NCBI GenBank assembly: GCA_021792135.1
Contig: JAJYVF010000017.1
Span: 62,001-126,000, forward strand
Source of the DNA: Acidobacteriota bacterium
GTDB taxonomy: Bacteria; Acidobacteriota; Terriglobia; Terriglobales; Acidobacteriaceae
DNA length: 64,000 bases
Direction of reading: 5' to 3'
Below are positions 1 to 8,693 of this stretch, piece after piece. The notes beneath the pieces are model-generated. The model searched no databases. It saw only the letters and a list, made by a program, of their open reading frames with translations, and was not told the origin of the DNA. Within the stretch, counting starts at the first letter, position 1; each line of letters opens with the position of its first letter. Position numbers and translations under genes: made by a program.

Positions 1-1057
1 CGGCGGCGATGGCCTTGGTGATGTCGCCGGAGTACTTGATACCGCCGTCGGCAATCACCGGGATCCCGTGCTTCGATGCGGCCTTGTATGCTTCGCTGAT
101 GGCGGTGATCTGCGGCATACCCGCGCCAGTGACCATGCGCGTAGTGCAGATCGACCCGGGGCCGATGCCGACCTTGACGGCGTCCGCGCCGGCATCGATG
201 AGCGCCTCGGCGCCCTCGTGCGTTGCGATGTTGCCCGCCAGCAGATCGACCTCGGGAAAGCGCTTCTTCACTTCCCGGATCGCCTGCAGCACGCGCGAGG
301 AGTGGCCGTGAGCGGAGTCGATGGCCAGCACGTCGCAGCGGTTGCGTACCAGCTCGCAGGCACGCTCGAGATAATCGCCCGTGGCGCCGATCGCCCCGCC
401 CACGCGCAGACGGCCCTGTTCATCCTTGGAAGCATTTGGATACTTGAGCTTTTTCTGGATGTCCTTGACGGTAATCAGGCCCTTGAGCTCGTACTCCTCA
501 TTGACGACCAGCAGCTTTTCAACTCGATGCTGGTGGAGGATTTCCTCAGCCTGCTCGAGGGTGGTGCCCACGGGAACGGTGATGAGATTCTCTTTCGTCA
601 TCACCTCGCCGATGGGGATGTCGGTGCGGGTCTCGAAGCGCAGGTCGCGATTGGTCAGGATACCCACCAGCTTGCGGTTGCGGGTGACCGGCACGCCGGA
701 GATCTTATAGCGGCGCATCACCTCGAGCGCATCGGAGATGAGCTGCTCCGGTGACATGGTGACCGGATCGACGATCATGCCGCTCTCGGAGCGCTTCACC
801 TTGTCGATCTCGCCCGCCTGCTGCTCGATGGTGAGATTGCGATGCACAATGCCCAGGCCGCCCTGCTGGGCCATGGCAATGGCCATGCGGGATTCGGTGA
901 CCGTATCCATCGCAGCGCTGAGCAGAGGCGTCGTGAGGGGGATGCGCTTCGTAAGGCGAGTCTGAGTGCTGACCTGCGCGGGCGCCACCTCGCTGTAGGC
1001 CGGAATCAGAAGGACGTCGTCGAAGGTAAGGGCTTCAGCGAGAGGATGTTCGATCAT
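1..1057 (-). CDS. guaB: IMP dehydrogenase, 3' end outside window
   Basis: Cytosolic enzyme that oxidises IMP to XMP with NAD+, the first committed step of GTP synthesis. The visible 352 residues start [17 protein letters not shown], the usual IMPDH opening. A CBS pair follows at about residues 95-205, inserted in the TIM barrel. The active-site loop GPGSICTTR with the catalytic Cys lies further on, then TGAGMPQ and the phosphate-binding IADGGI. The C-terminal part of about 140 residues runs off the left edge. The ATG at 1057 gives the family-typical N-terminus; the Shine-Dalgarno match upstream is weak. A strong hairpin and a terminator lie between this gene and nifJ upstream, so it probably has its own promoter. 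Identity is clear. Confidence 0.96.
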   Translation of the reverse strand, partial: MIEHPLAEALTFDDVLLIPAYSEVAPAQVSTQTRLTKRIPLTTPLLSAAMDTVTESRMAIAMAQQGGLGIVHRNLTIEQQAGEIDKVKRSESGMIVDPVTMSPEQLISDALEVMRRYKISGVPVTRNRKLVGILTNRDLRFETRTDIPIGEVMTKENLITVPVGTTLEQAEEILHQHRVEKLLVVNEEYELKGLITVKDIQKKLKYPNASKDEQGRLRVGGAIGATGDYLERACELVRNRCDVLAIDSAHGHSSRVLQAIREVKKRFPEVDLLAGNIATHEGAEALIDAGADAVKVGIGPGSICTTRMVTGAGMPQITAISEAYKAASKHGIPVIADGGIKYSGDITKAIAA

Positions 1058-1129
1058 GACAGAAGGAAGCGCGCCAGGGCCTTCTGGAATTTCGAAGCGA
1101 GGTTGGCGGCTTCAGGACATTGTAGAACA

Positions 1130-1162
1130 GAGGCCGGCGCGCCATGTGGTCACGCCGGCCTC
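1130..1162. repeat. 10-bp perfect inverted repeat upstream of guaB
   Basis: GAGGCCGGCG at 1130-1139 is the exact reverse complement of 1153-1162, with a 13-base loop. It lies 73-105 bases upstream of the guaB start and just after the nifJ terminator in the minus direction. No T-tract follows on the minus strand (TGTTCTAC follows), so it is not a classic terminator. It could be a guaB leader structure or an operator. Confidence 0.6.
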
Positions 1163-1187
1163 GAAAGCCGTACCCTGCGGCACGGTC

Positions 1188-1224
1188 AAAAACCCCGGAA
1201 CCTCTGCCCTCAGAAACTCCGGGG
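1188..1224 (-). terminator. Rho-independent terminator of nifJ
   Basis: Read on the minus strand, a 7-bp stem CCCCGGA/TCCGGGG (1224-1218 with 1199-1193) is followed at once by TTTTT (1192-1188). The loop contains a smaller nested pairing TCTG/CAGA. It starts 15 bases after the nifJ stop codon, as expected for an intrinsic terminator. Confidence 0.75.
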
Positions 1225-1238
1225 AAAAACTGATCGGC

Positions 1239-4200
1239 TCAGTCCTCCTTCGCCGCCGGCGTCGTGACCACCTTTCCGTTGCCTTCGCGCGGTGAAATAT
1301 TGGGTGACTCCGCCCGTCCTGGCATCGCCGCCCGGCCGGAGTACACACGCCAGGTGCGCTCCACATCGTCCGTGGCTTCCCGGAGCAGCACTTCGGCCGT
1401 CTCAGGATGCGCGCGCAGCAGCATGGTGTAACGCGTCTCGTTGTAGATGTAGTCCTTCAGCGGAATGGAAGGCGCGCGGGAGTCGAGCGTAAACGGATTC
1501 TTACCTTCGGCCCGCACAGCCGGGTTGTAGCGCATCAGCGGCCAGTACCCGCAGGCAACGGCCGCCTTCTGATGCTCCAGCCCCTGCGACAGATCGTATC
1601 CATGCGCAATGCAGTGGCTGTAGGCGATGACGATTGCCGGCCCGTCCCATGCCTCGGCTTCCTGGAAAGCTTTGATCGTGTGGCTGTCGTTGGCTCCCAT
1701 CGCCACCCGGGCGACGTACACCGATCCATACGCCACCGCCTCCATCGCCAGGTCTTTCTTGCTGGTCGATTTGCCGCCCGCCGCAAATTTCGCGACCGCG
1801 CCGCGTGGAGTCGATTTCGACATCTGCCCGCCGGTGTTCGAGTAAACCTCGGTATCGAGCACCAGCACCTTCACGTTCTTGCCGGAGCCCAGCACGTGAT
1901 CGAGGCCACCGAAGCCGATGTCGTAAGCCCAGCCGTCCCCGCCGAGGATCCAGATACTCCTGCGGATAAGGCTGTCGGCCACGGCATTCAGGCTGCGCGC
2001 GTCGGCGGAGTCGATCGCCGACAGCATGCTGCGCAGCTGCGCCACACGCTCGCGCTGCGCCTCAATCCCCTTCTCCGTGGACTGATCGGCGTCCAGAATT
2101 GCACGGACCAGATCTTCGCCCAGCGCGGGCTGAAGCTTCGCCACCAGTCCTTCGGCATAAGACTTCTGCTGATCCACGGCCAGGCGCATGCCGAGACCGA
2201 ACTCCGCATTATCCTCGAAGAGCGAGTTGGACCACGCCGGACCGCGGCCCTCCTCATTCTGGCAGTACGGCGTGGTCGGCAGGTTGCCGCCATAGATCGA
2301 CGAGCAGCCGGTGGCATTCGCAATCATCAGCCGGTCGCCGAAAAGCTGGGTAAGCAGCTTGATGTAGGGCGTCTCGCCGCAGCCCTGGCAGGCACCGGAG
2401 AACTCGAACAGCGGCTCGAGCAGCTGGACGTCCTTGACCTGCGAATGCGAAACGCGCTCGCGGGAAACCGTCGGAAGCTTCTCGAAAAACTCCCAGCTGG
2501 CGCGTTCCGACAGCCGCAGCGGCTGCTGAGGCTGCATATTCAGCGCCTTGTGGGCCGGATCCGTCCTGCTCTTCGCCGGGCACACCTCTACGCAGAGCTG
2601 GCAGCCGGTGCAGTCTTCGGGCGAGACCTGGAGGGTGTACAGTTCGCTGTCCATGCCGCGCCATTTCGGCTTCGCGGATTTGAAGGTCGCCGGCGCACCC
2701 GGCAGCAGCGCTGCATCGTAGACCTTGGCGCGGATGACGGCATGCGGACAGACCATCACGCATTTGCCGCACTGGATGCAGAGCTGCTCATCCCACACAG
2801 GGATGAACTGGGCGATGTTGCGCTTCTCCCACTTCGCCGTGCCTGTCGGGAACGTTCCGCCCGGAGGCAGCGCGCTGACCGGCAGCCGGTCGCCGTGGCC
2901 GGAGGCCATGGCCCCGAGAACATCGTGGACGAAGGCCGGCGCCGCAGCCGGAATGACCGGCAGGATATCGAAGGTGGCCGTCACCGCGTCCGGCGGCTTC
3001 ACCTCGTGCAGATGAGCCAGAGCCGCGTCGACGGCGGCAAAGTTCTGCTGCACAACGGCTTCACCACGCTTCCCGTAGGTCTTCTGAATCGCCTTCTTGA
3101 TCTGCTGGATCGCCTCTTCGCGCGGCAGCACGCCGCTGATGGCAAAGAAGCAGGTCTGCATCACCGTGTTGATGCGCGTGCCCATGCCGTTTTCCCGGGC
3201 CACGGTGTACCCGTCGATAACGTACAGCCGCAGGCGCTTCTCGATGATGGTCTTCTGAATCGTGCGCGGCAGATGCTGCCAGACCTCATCCGGCCCCCAG
3301 CTGCTGTTGAGCAGGAACACGGCCCCTGGCTCAGCGGCGGCCAGCACATCGACCTTCTCGAGGAACTCGGACTGGTGGCAGGCGATGAAGTTGGCCCGCG
3401 AAATCAGATACGTGGAGCGGATGGGCTCCGGTCCGAAGCGCAGGTGAGAGGTGGTCAGCGACCCGGATTTCTTGGAATCGTAGACGAAGTAGCCCTGGGC
3501 ATAATTCGGTGTCTCCGAGCCGATGATTTTGATGGAGTTCTTATTCGCGCCCACCGTGCCGTCGGAGCCCAGCCCGTAGAACAGCGCGCGCACTGTGCGC
3601 GGGCTCTCTGTCGAGAAGATCTCGTCCCACTTCAGGCTGGAATGCGTCACATCGTCGTCGATGCCGATGGTGAAGTGATTCTTCGGGTGCGGCTTCGCCA
3701 GCTCGTCGTAGATGCCCTTGACCATGGCAGGGGTGAATTCCTTGGACGAGAGGCCGTAGCGGCCGCCCACGATCGTCGGGAACTGCGCCAGCGGGATGCG
3801 CCCGGAGGTGAGCGCCTCGGAAACAACCGTCACCACATCCTGATAGAGAGGCTCACCGGCGGACCCCGGCTCTTTGGTGCGGTCGAGAACCGCGATTCTG
3901 CGCACCGTGTCGGGGAGGGCTGTCAGGAACGCTTCCGCCGCGAAGGGCCGGTAGAGGCGGACCTTCAGCATGCCGAGCTTTTCACCTTTGGCATTCAGCG
4001 CGTCGATGGTCTCCTCGACCGCGCCGGCGCCGGAGCCCATCAGGATAATGACGCGGTCGGCATCGGGCGCACCGTAATAGTCGAAGAGGCGATAGCTTCG
4101 GCCCGTTTGCCGGGCGAAGCGGTCCATCGCATCCTGCACGATCACCGGGCAGGCCAGGTAGTAGGGATTGCAGGCTTCGCGAGCCTGGAAGAAAACATCG

Positions 4201-4871
4201 GGGTTCTGTGCCGATCCACGTAATACGGGGTGCTCAGGCGAAAGCGCCCGCTCGCGGTGGGCGCGGACGGCTTTCTCGTCGAGGAGGGCCCGGATGGTGT
4301 CGTCCGAAATGGGGATAACCTTATTGATTTCATGCGACGTGCGGAACCCGTCGAAGAAGTGCATGAAAGGGATCCGGGCCTCGAGGGTGGCCAGGTGGGC
4401 GACGGTGGCAAGGTCGGCGGCCTCCTGCACGGAGTTGGAGGCCAGCATGGCGTAGCCGGTCTGGCGGCAACCCATCACGTCGGAGTGGTCGCCGAAGATC
4501 GACAGCGCGTGCGTGGCGATGGAACGGGCGGTTACATGCATCACCGAAGGCGTCAGTTCGCCGGCGATCTTGTACATGTTGGGGATCATCAGCAGCAGGC
4601 CCTGCGACGCGGTAAAGGTGGTGGCGAAAGCTCCGCCCTGCAGGGCTCCGTGCATCGCGCCGGCCGCGCCGCCCTCGCTCTGCAGTTCGGCCACAACAGG
4701 CACCGCGCCCCAGATATTGCGGCGCCCTTCGGCGCTCCACTGGTCGGCCAGCTCGGCCATGGGCGAAGAGGGTGTAATTGGGTAAATCGAGACGACTTCG
4801 GAAAAGCGGTAGGCCACCGATGCGGCCGCTTCGTTTCCATCGAAAATTGCAGTCTTTGCTGGGGCGCTCAT
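1239..4871 (-). CDS. nifJ: Pyruvate:ferredoxin (flavodoxin) oxidoreductase, single chain
   Basis: Cytosolic PFOR of 1210 aa that converts pyruvate + CoA to acetyl-CoA + CO2 and reduces ferredoxin or flavodoxin. All domains of the homodimeric type are present: N-terminal pyruvate-binding domain (YPITPSSPMAE near residue 30), gamma domain, a two-cluster ferredoxin domain with CIQCGKCVMVCP and CTGCQLCVEVCP, and a C-terminal TPP domain with ACQGCGETPY, ATGCSSIYGG and GDGWAYDIG. Length matches the family (about 1170-1230). The ATG at 4871 was chosen because GCAAGGAGAGAC lies just upstream; an in-frame ATG at 4979 would add 36 unrelated residues. It is divergent from the nuo operon, which lacks the NADH module, suggesting that ferredoxin may feed that complex (inference). 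A terminator follows. Confidence 0.96.
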   Translation of the reverse strand: MSAPAKTAIFDGNEAAASVAYRFSEVVSIYPITPSSPMAELADQWSAEGRRNIWGAVPVVAELQSEGGAAGAMHGALQGGAFATTFTASQGLLLMIPNMYKIAGELTPSVMHVTARSIATHALSIFGDHSDVMGCRQTGYAMLASNSVQEAADLATVAHLATLEARIPFMHFFDGFRTSHEINKVIPISDDTIRALLDEKAVRAHRERALSPEHPVLRGSAQNPDVFFQAREACNPYYLACPVIVQDAMDRFARQTGRSYRLFDYYGAPDADRVIILMGSGAGAVEETIDALNAKGEKLGMLKVRLYRPFAAEAFLTALPDTVRRIAVLDRTKEPGSAGEPLYQDVVTVVSEALTSGRIPLAQFPTIVGGRYGLSSKEFTPAMVKGIYDELAKPHPKNHFTIGIDDDVTHSSLKWDEIFSTESPRTVRALFYGLGSDGTVGANKNSIKIIGSETPNYAQGYFVYDSKKSGSLTTSHLRFGPEPIRSTYLISRANFIACHQSEFLEKVDVLAAAEPGAVFLLNSSWGPDEVWQHLPRTIQKTIIEKRLRLYVIDGYTVARENGMGTRINTVMQTCFFAISGVLPREEAIQQIKKAIQKTYGKRGEAVVQQNFAAVDAALAHLHEVKPPDAVTATFDILPVIPAAAPAFVHDVLGAMASGHGDRLPVSALPPGGTFPTGTAKWEKRNIAQFIPVWDEQLCIQCGKCVMVCPHAVIRAKVYDAALLPGAPATFKSAKPKWRGMDSELYTLQVSPEDCTGCQLCVEVCPAKSRTDPAHKALNMQPQQPLRLSERASWEFFEKLPTVSRERVSHSQVKDVQLLEPLFEFSGACQGCGETPYIKLLTQLFGDRLMIANATGCSSIYGGNLPTTPYCQNEEGRGPAWSNSLFEDNAEFGLGMRLAVDQQKSYAEGLVAKLQPALGEDLVRAILDADQSTEKGIEAQRERVAQLRSMLSAIDSADARSLNAVADSLIRRSIWILGGDGWAYDIGFGGLDHVLGSGKNVKVLVLDTEVYSNTGGQMSKSTPRGAVAKFAAGGKSTSKKDLAMEAVAYGSVYVARVAMGANDSHTIKAFQEAEAWDGPAIVIAYSHCIAHGYDLSQGLEHQKAAVACGYWPLMRYNPAVRAEGKNPFTLDSRAPSIPLKDYIYNETRYTMLLRAHPETAEVLLREATDDVERTWRVYSGRAAMPGRAESPNISPREGNGKVVTTPAAKED

Positions 4872-4962
4872 GTCTCTCCTTGCCGGGGTTTTCAGCGGCC
4901 GAGTGCGAAATCGCCGCAAAACCGTACCAGCAAAAGTCTGACCCGCCGCCCATACCCCCCGC

Positions 4963-4978
4963 TGTGACAGGGAACACA
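4963..4978. promoter_or_regulatory. CRP-like half-site between nifJ and nuoA
   Basis: TGTGACAGGGAACACA has a perfect left half (TGTGA) and an imperfect right half (ACACA in place of TCACA) with the 6-base spacing of CRP-family operators. It lies in the 246-bp divergent region, about 90 bp upstream of nifJ and 140 bp upstream of nuoA. It is weaker than the site at 5053 and could be chance. Confidence 0.3.
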
Positions 4979-5052
4979 TTTGTGCGAGGATGGACTGTTG
5001 GATCCTGGCAAGTTGTGTATGGGTTCGCGGTGCCCGCGAGCCGCGTCCGGGG

Positions 5053-5068
5053 TGTGATTCAGGTCACG
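5053..5068. promoter_or_regulatory. CRP/FNR-family operator candidate upstream of nuoA
   Basis: TGTGATTCAGGTCACG matches TGTGA-N6-TCACA in 9 of the 10 fixed positions. It lies about 50 bp upstream of the nuoA start and within the control region shared with nifJ, so a CRP-type regulator could coordinate both. No clear -10/-35 pair could be assigned, so the activator or repressor role is open. Confidence 0.45.
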
Positions 5069-5117
5069 GAGCAGAGGGCTTCCGGTCAGGTAGCCTCGCA
5101 GAAGCTGGAAGGAGCAG

Positions 5118-5498
5118 ATGAGCGGAATTTCCGAGCATCCGTGGATGACCGTGGTGGCCCTGCTGATCGGCGCGGTGGCTTTTGGCTTTGCACCTCTCGC
5201 GATGGCCTGGCTGTGGGCGCGCTTCTTTTCGCCGAAGAAGCCGGGCGCCATCAAAAATGCCACTTACGAATGCGGCCTCGAGTCGAAGGGCGATGCCTGG
5301 ATTCAGTTCGGCGCGTCCTATTATCTGTATGCGATTGTTTTCCTGGTTTTCGACGTGGAGGCCGTGTTCCTGCTGCCGTTTGCGGTGGCGTTTACCGGAT
5401 TGTCGGCGGGAGCCTCCATCGCCATGCTGGTCTTTCTGCTGCTGCTCGTCGAGGGCCTCGTCTGGGCCTGCCAGAAGGGCGTGCTGACGTGGGCCTGA
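5118..5498 (+). CDS. nuoA: NADH-quinone oxidoreductase subunit A
   Basis: Small inner-membrane subunit of complex I, 126 aa, with three predicted membrane helices (about residues 11-33, 68-90 and 95-117). The conserved loop KNATYECGLES, containing the Cys that borders the quinone site, is present, as is FDVEAVFLLPFA in TM2. AGCTGGAAGGAGCAG directly before the ATG is a strong ribosome-binding site. It is the first gene of the plus-strand nuo operon; about 100 bases separate it from nuoB. Confidence 0.95.
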   Translation: MSGISEHPWMTVVALLIGAVAFGFAPLAMAWLWARFFSPKKPGAIKNATYECGLESKGDAWIQFGASYYLYAIVFLVFDVEAVFLLPFAVAFTGLSAGASIAMLVFLLLLVEGLVWACQKGVLTWA

Positions 5499-5599
5499 AT
5501 GTTCCGGAAGGCTGGCCGGAGCGGGTTCGGACTGGAATCAAAAACGGGTTTGAACGTGACGGGAGAACCGAAGGTCGTGCACTGCGGTGAGGATGCTGG

Positions 5600-6232
5600 A
5601 TGGCAGATGATCTCAAAGAGCTGAAGATTGAGCTGAGCAAGAACGGAATCTTCACGACGACTCTCGAAGAGTTGTACAACTGGGGCCGGAAGAACTCCGT
5701 CTGGCCGCTGACCTTCGGCCTGGCCTGCTGCGCCATCGAGATGATCGCCACCACCATGGCACGCTACGATCTGGCCCGCTTCGGCGCCGAGGTCTTTCGC
5801 CCTTCGCCCCGCCAGGCGGACCTGATTATCGTTTCCGGCACGGTCACCAAGAAGATGGCCCCGCAGGTGGTGCGTCTGTACAACCAGATGCCCGAGCCCA
5901 AATACGTCATCGCCATGGGCGCCTGCGCCATCTCCGGCGGCCCCTTCCGCGACGGCTACAACGTGCTCAAAGGCATCGACCGCTACATTCCCGTCGACGT
6001 GCATATCCCCGGCTGCCCGCCGCGGCCGGAGGCTCTGATTCACGCCTTCATGACCCTGCAGAAAAAGATTGAGGAGCAGGCCCTGGCTGGGGAAAACCGC
6101 CCACGGCACCTCCGCGCGGATCTCCCCAGTGAATTCGAAGTGCCGGAATTTGGCGAGCATGGGCTGGAACCGCCGGCCAATCCCGAGCTCTTTCCCGCCC
6201 TGCCCGGTAATCCCCTGAAGGTGCTGCAATGA
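5600..6232 (+). CDS. nuoB: NADH-quinone oxidoreductase subunit B
   Basis: Peripheral subunit (210 aa) carrying cluster N2, the last iron-sulfur centre before quinone. The four cysteine positions are all visible: the adjacent pair in [10 protein letters not shown], one in [10 protein letters not shown] and one in [12 protein letters not shown]. The residues after about 160 form a charged tail longer than in many homologues. It overlaps nuoC by 4 bases (ATGA), which suggests translational coupling. The N2 ligands and the quinone-side chemistry are expected to be intact even though the NADH-input subunits are absent from this operon. Confidence 0.96.
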   Translation: MADDLKELKIELSKNGIFTTTLEELYNWGRKNSVWPLTFGLACCAIEMIATTMARYDLARFGAEVFRPSPRQADLIIVSGTVTKKMAPQVVRLYNQMPEPKYVIAMGACAISGGPFRDGYNVLKGIDRYIPVDVHIPGCPPRPEALIHAFMTLQKKIEEQALAGENRPRHLRADLPSEFEVPEFGEHGLEPPANPELFPALPGNPLKVLQ

Positions 6233-6825
6233 GCGACCTGCTCAATGCGGAGGAAGTCAAGGCACAGATCGAAGCCGGCGTCCCCGGCAGCCATGTCACC
6301 GTGATCCCCAATGGCAGTCCTTCCGGGCAGCACTCGCTGCTGCTGGACAACGAGCACGCGTTCGCCGTGGCATCCTTCCTTCGCGACCATCCCGCGCTGC
6401 GGCTCGACTACTGCTCGCTGGTGACTGGCGTGGACTGGCTCGATACAGAAACCACCGAAAAGATCAGGGTGAAGAAAGTCGTCGATGGCGTCGAGACCGA
6501 GGCAGAGGAAACCCGGAAGACCAAAGTTCCCGGCTATCTCGAAGCCGTCTACCACCTCTTCTCGATCGAAAAGAAGCACGGCCCGGTCATTCTCCGGATG
6601 CGCACTGCCAACCGCACCGGCCAGACCCAACTTCCCTCGCTGACTCCGGTCTGGCGCAGCTGCGAATTCCAGGAGCGCGAAGCCTTCGACCTGTACGGCA
6701 TCGTCTTCGTGGGTCATCCGGATCTGCGGCGCATTCTGATGTGGGACGGCTTTGCGGATTTCCCGATGCGAAAGGACTACCATCCCCCGGCGGACGGCGT
6801 GCCGGTCGCGGAGGTGCACGCATGA
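6229..6825 (+). CDS. nuoC: NADH-quinone oxidoreductase subunit C
   Basis: 30-kDa-type peripheral subunit, 198 aa, that joins the hydrophilic arm to NuoB/NuoD. The signature at residues 140-185 is intact ([17 protein letters not shown] then [10 protein letters not shown] and DFPMRKDY). An acidic insert near residues 80-105 ([18 protein letters not shown]) lengthens the N-terminal domain compared with the shortest homologues. NuoC and NuoD are separate here, unlike the fused NuoCD of E. coli. It overlaps both nuoB and nuoD by 4 bases. Confidence 0.95.
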   Translation: MSDLLNAEEVKAQIEAGVPGSHVTVIPNGSPSGQHSLLLDNEHAFAVASFLRDHPALRLDYCSLVTGVDWLDTETTEKIRVKKVVDGVETEAEETRKTKVPGYLEAVYHLFSIEKKHGPVILRMRTANRTGQTQLPSLTPVWRSCEFQEREAFDLYGIVFVGHPDLRRILMWDGFADFPMRKDYHPPADGVPVAEVHA

Positions 6826-7958
6826 CCAGCGTCGCGGAGATGAAGGCCATCGCCGGTCCGAGCGAGATCATGGAAGTCTCCATGGGCCCGCACCATCCCT
6901 CGACCCATGGCGTCTTCCGCATGGATGTCCGTCTCGAGGGCGAGCGCGTCGTGCGGCTCAAGCCGGTCTTCGGATACCTGCACCGCAACCACGAGAAGAT
7001 CGCCGAGCACGGCGCGTACCTCGCCGCGATTCCTTATACGGACCGCCTCGATTACCTCTGCTCGATGACCAACAACTGGGGCTACGTGCTGGCGGTCGAA
7101 AAACTGGCCGGACTGCAGGTGCCGGAGCGCGCCGAGTACATCCGGGTGATCGTCGCCGAGCTGACGCGCTTCCAGAACCACGCCGGACTCATCGGCTTTT
7201 TGCTGCAGGATATGGGCGCCAGCGGCACGCCCCTGATGTACGCCTTTCGCGAACGCGAAAAGATCCTCGACCTCTTCGAATCGCTCTCCGGCGCGCGCAT
7301 GATGTGCAACTACATGCGCTTCGGCGGCGTGCGCGTGGATTGCTCGGCGGAGTGGCTGGATGAGGTCCGCCGTCTGGTGGCAACACTGCCGCGCTTCCTG
7401 GGCGAATTCGAGGCCCTGCTGCGTTCGAACGAGATCCTGATGGCCCGCACCCAGGGCGTCGGCGTGCTGCCGCGCGAGCTGGCCATCAATGCCGGTGTCA
7501 CCGGCCCCATGCTGCGCGCCAGCGGCGTCAATTACGACATCCGCAAGGTGGATAAATACGGCATCTACGACCGCTTCGATTTCCGTGTCCCGCTCGGCGA
7601 ACACGGCGACGTCTACGACCGCTACATGATGCGGCTGCTCGAAATGGCCGAGACGGTGAAAATCCTCGAGCAGGCGCTGCGCAATATTCCCGCGGGCCCG
7701 GTGATGGACCCCAAAGCGAAGCTGCGCGGCCTGCGCCCGAAGGTGGGTGAGGCCTACGGGCGCATCGAGTCGCCCAAGGGAGAGCTCGGATTTTTCCTGA
7801 TCAGCGACGGATCGACGATCCCGTACCGGTATCGGGTACGGCCGCCGAGCATGATCAACTTAACTGTGCTGGAAGATATGTGTCTGGGCCAGAACATCGC
7901 CGATGTGGTCATCACCCTCGGCAGCGTGGACATCGTGCTGGGAGAGGTGGACCGGTGA
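6822..7958 (+). CDS. nuoD: NADH-quinone oxidoreductase subunit D
   Basis: 49-kDa-type subunit (378 aa), which forms much of the quinone cavity with NuoB and NuoH. Visible signatures are [37 protein letters not shown] and the C-terminal [12 protein letters not shown]. The quinone-binding His of HPSTHG is kept. The start at 6822 ([12 protein letters not shown]) overlaps the nuoC stop as ATGA, preferred over an upstream in-frame ATG at 6741 that lies inside nuoC. A 72-base gap without features follows before nuoI; nuoE, nuoF and nuoG, which often sit here, are absent. Confidence 0.96.
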   Translation: MTSVAEMKAIAGPSEIMEVSMGPHHPSTHGVFRMDVRLEGERVVRLKPVFGYLHRNHEKIAEHGAYLAAIPYTDRLDYLCSMTNNWGYVLAVEKLAGLQVPERAEYIRVIVAELTRFQNHAGLIGFLLQDMGASGTPLMYAFREREKILDLFESLSGARMMCNYMRFGGVRVDCSAEWLDEVRRLVATLPRFLGEFEALLRSNEILMARTQGVGVLPRELAINAGVTGPMLRASGVNYDIRKVDKYGIYDRFDFRVPLGEHGDVYDRYMMRLLEMAETVKILEQALRNIPAGPVMDPKAKLRGLRPKVGEAYGRIESPKGELGFFLISDGSTIPYRYRVRPPSMINLTVLEDMCLGQNIADVVITLGSVDIVLGEVDR

Positions 7959-8030
7959 AGTGGCGCAGTCAGGGCACGGACCGGCTGGCTGAAGCAGGAC
8001 GGATGCGGGCACGGAGAACTGGGGACTGAA

Positions 8031-8693
8031 ATGCTGGGTGAAGGTATCATTCAGGGCTTGATGGAAACGGCGCGGAACTTCTTCGGCAGCTATGTCGAGA
8101 AGGAGCGCCTGGTGACCGTGCAGTTCCCCGAGGAGCGGCGCTCGCTCCCCGAGGCGACGCGCCAGTTCCCGTTTCTCCTCTATGACGGCGACGATCCGGA
8201 GAGGGGCCTGCGCTGCGTCTCCTGCCAGATCTGCGAGAAGGAGTGCCCGCCGCGCTGCATCCATATCGAGAAAAGCAAGGACAGGAAGCCGGATTTCGTC
8301 GGCAAGCAGCAGTTCTATCCAGCCGTCTTCAACATCGATGTGTCCGTCTGCATGAGCTGCCAGATCTGCGTCGAAGTCTGTCCCTTCGACGCCATCCGCA
8401 TGGATACGGAGTTTGAGCTGAGCACCTCGGACCGCTTCGGCGGCCTGCTCTGGACGAAAAGGGAGCTGGCCAGATCGAACGAGTATTACCGGCAGATCCA
8501 TCCCACCGAAGCCGGGGAGTGCGATGAACGCCGCGCCAAAGAGCTGGCCGATGCGCAGGCCAAAGCAGCCGCAGCTGCAGCCGCGGCTGCAGCCAAAGCA
8601 GCCCAGGCAGCGGCAGCGCCCGCGGCAGCATCGAACGGCGCTCCCGGCAGCGGCGCCAAATCGGAGCCTGCAAAAAAGGTGGTCACGCAATGA
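8031..8693 (+). CDS. nuoI: NADH-quinone oxidoreductase subunit I with Ala-rich tail
   Basis: Ferredoxin-like subunit (220 aa) that carries two [4Fe-4S] clusters (N6a/N6b) and passes electrons to NuoB. Both motifs are complete: CVSCQICEKECPP near residue 64 and CMSCQICVEVCP near residue 107. The core ends at about residue 170; a further stretch of about 45 residues is almost only Ala, Lys, Pro, Gly and Ser and has no equivalent in the roughly 160-180 aa of typical NuoI. The tail could be a tether or an assembly element (inference). GGGGACTGAA precedes the ATG. It overlaps nuoH by 4 bases. Its position directly after nuoD, with no E/F/G, is the layout of 11-subunit-type complexes. Confidence 0.94.
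   Translation: MLGEGIIQGLMETARNFFGSYVEKERLVTVQFPEERRSLPEATRQFPFLLYDGDDPERGLRCVSCQICEKECPPRCIHIEKSKDRKPDFVGKQQFYPAVFNIDVSVCMSCQICVEVCPFDAIRMDTEFELSTSDRFGGLLWTKRELARSNEYYRQIHPTEAGECDERRAKELADAQAKAAAAAAAAAAKAAQAAAAPAAASNGAPGSGAKSEPAKKVVTQ

Noticed and set aside
1407-4223. 938-codon open frame on the plus strand
   Set aside because: It is exactly antisense to nifJ, has no recognisable domain, and such long shadows are expected opposite GC-rich codons.
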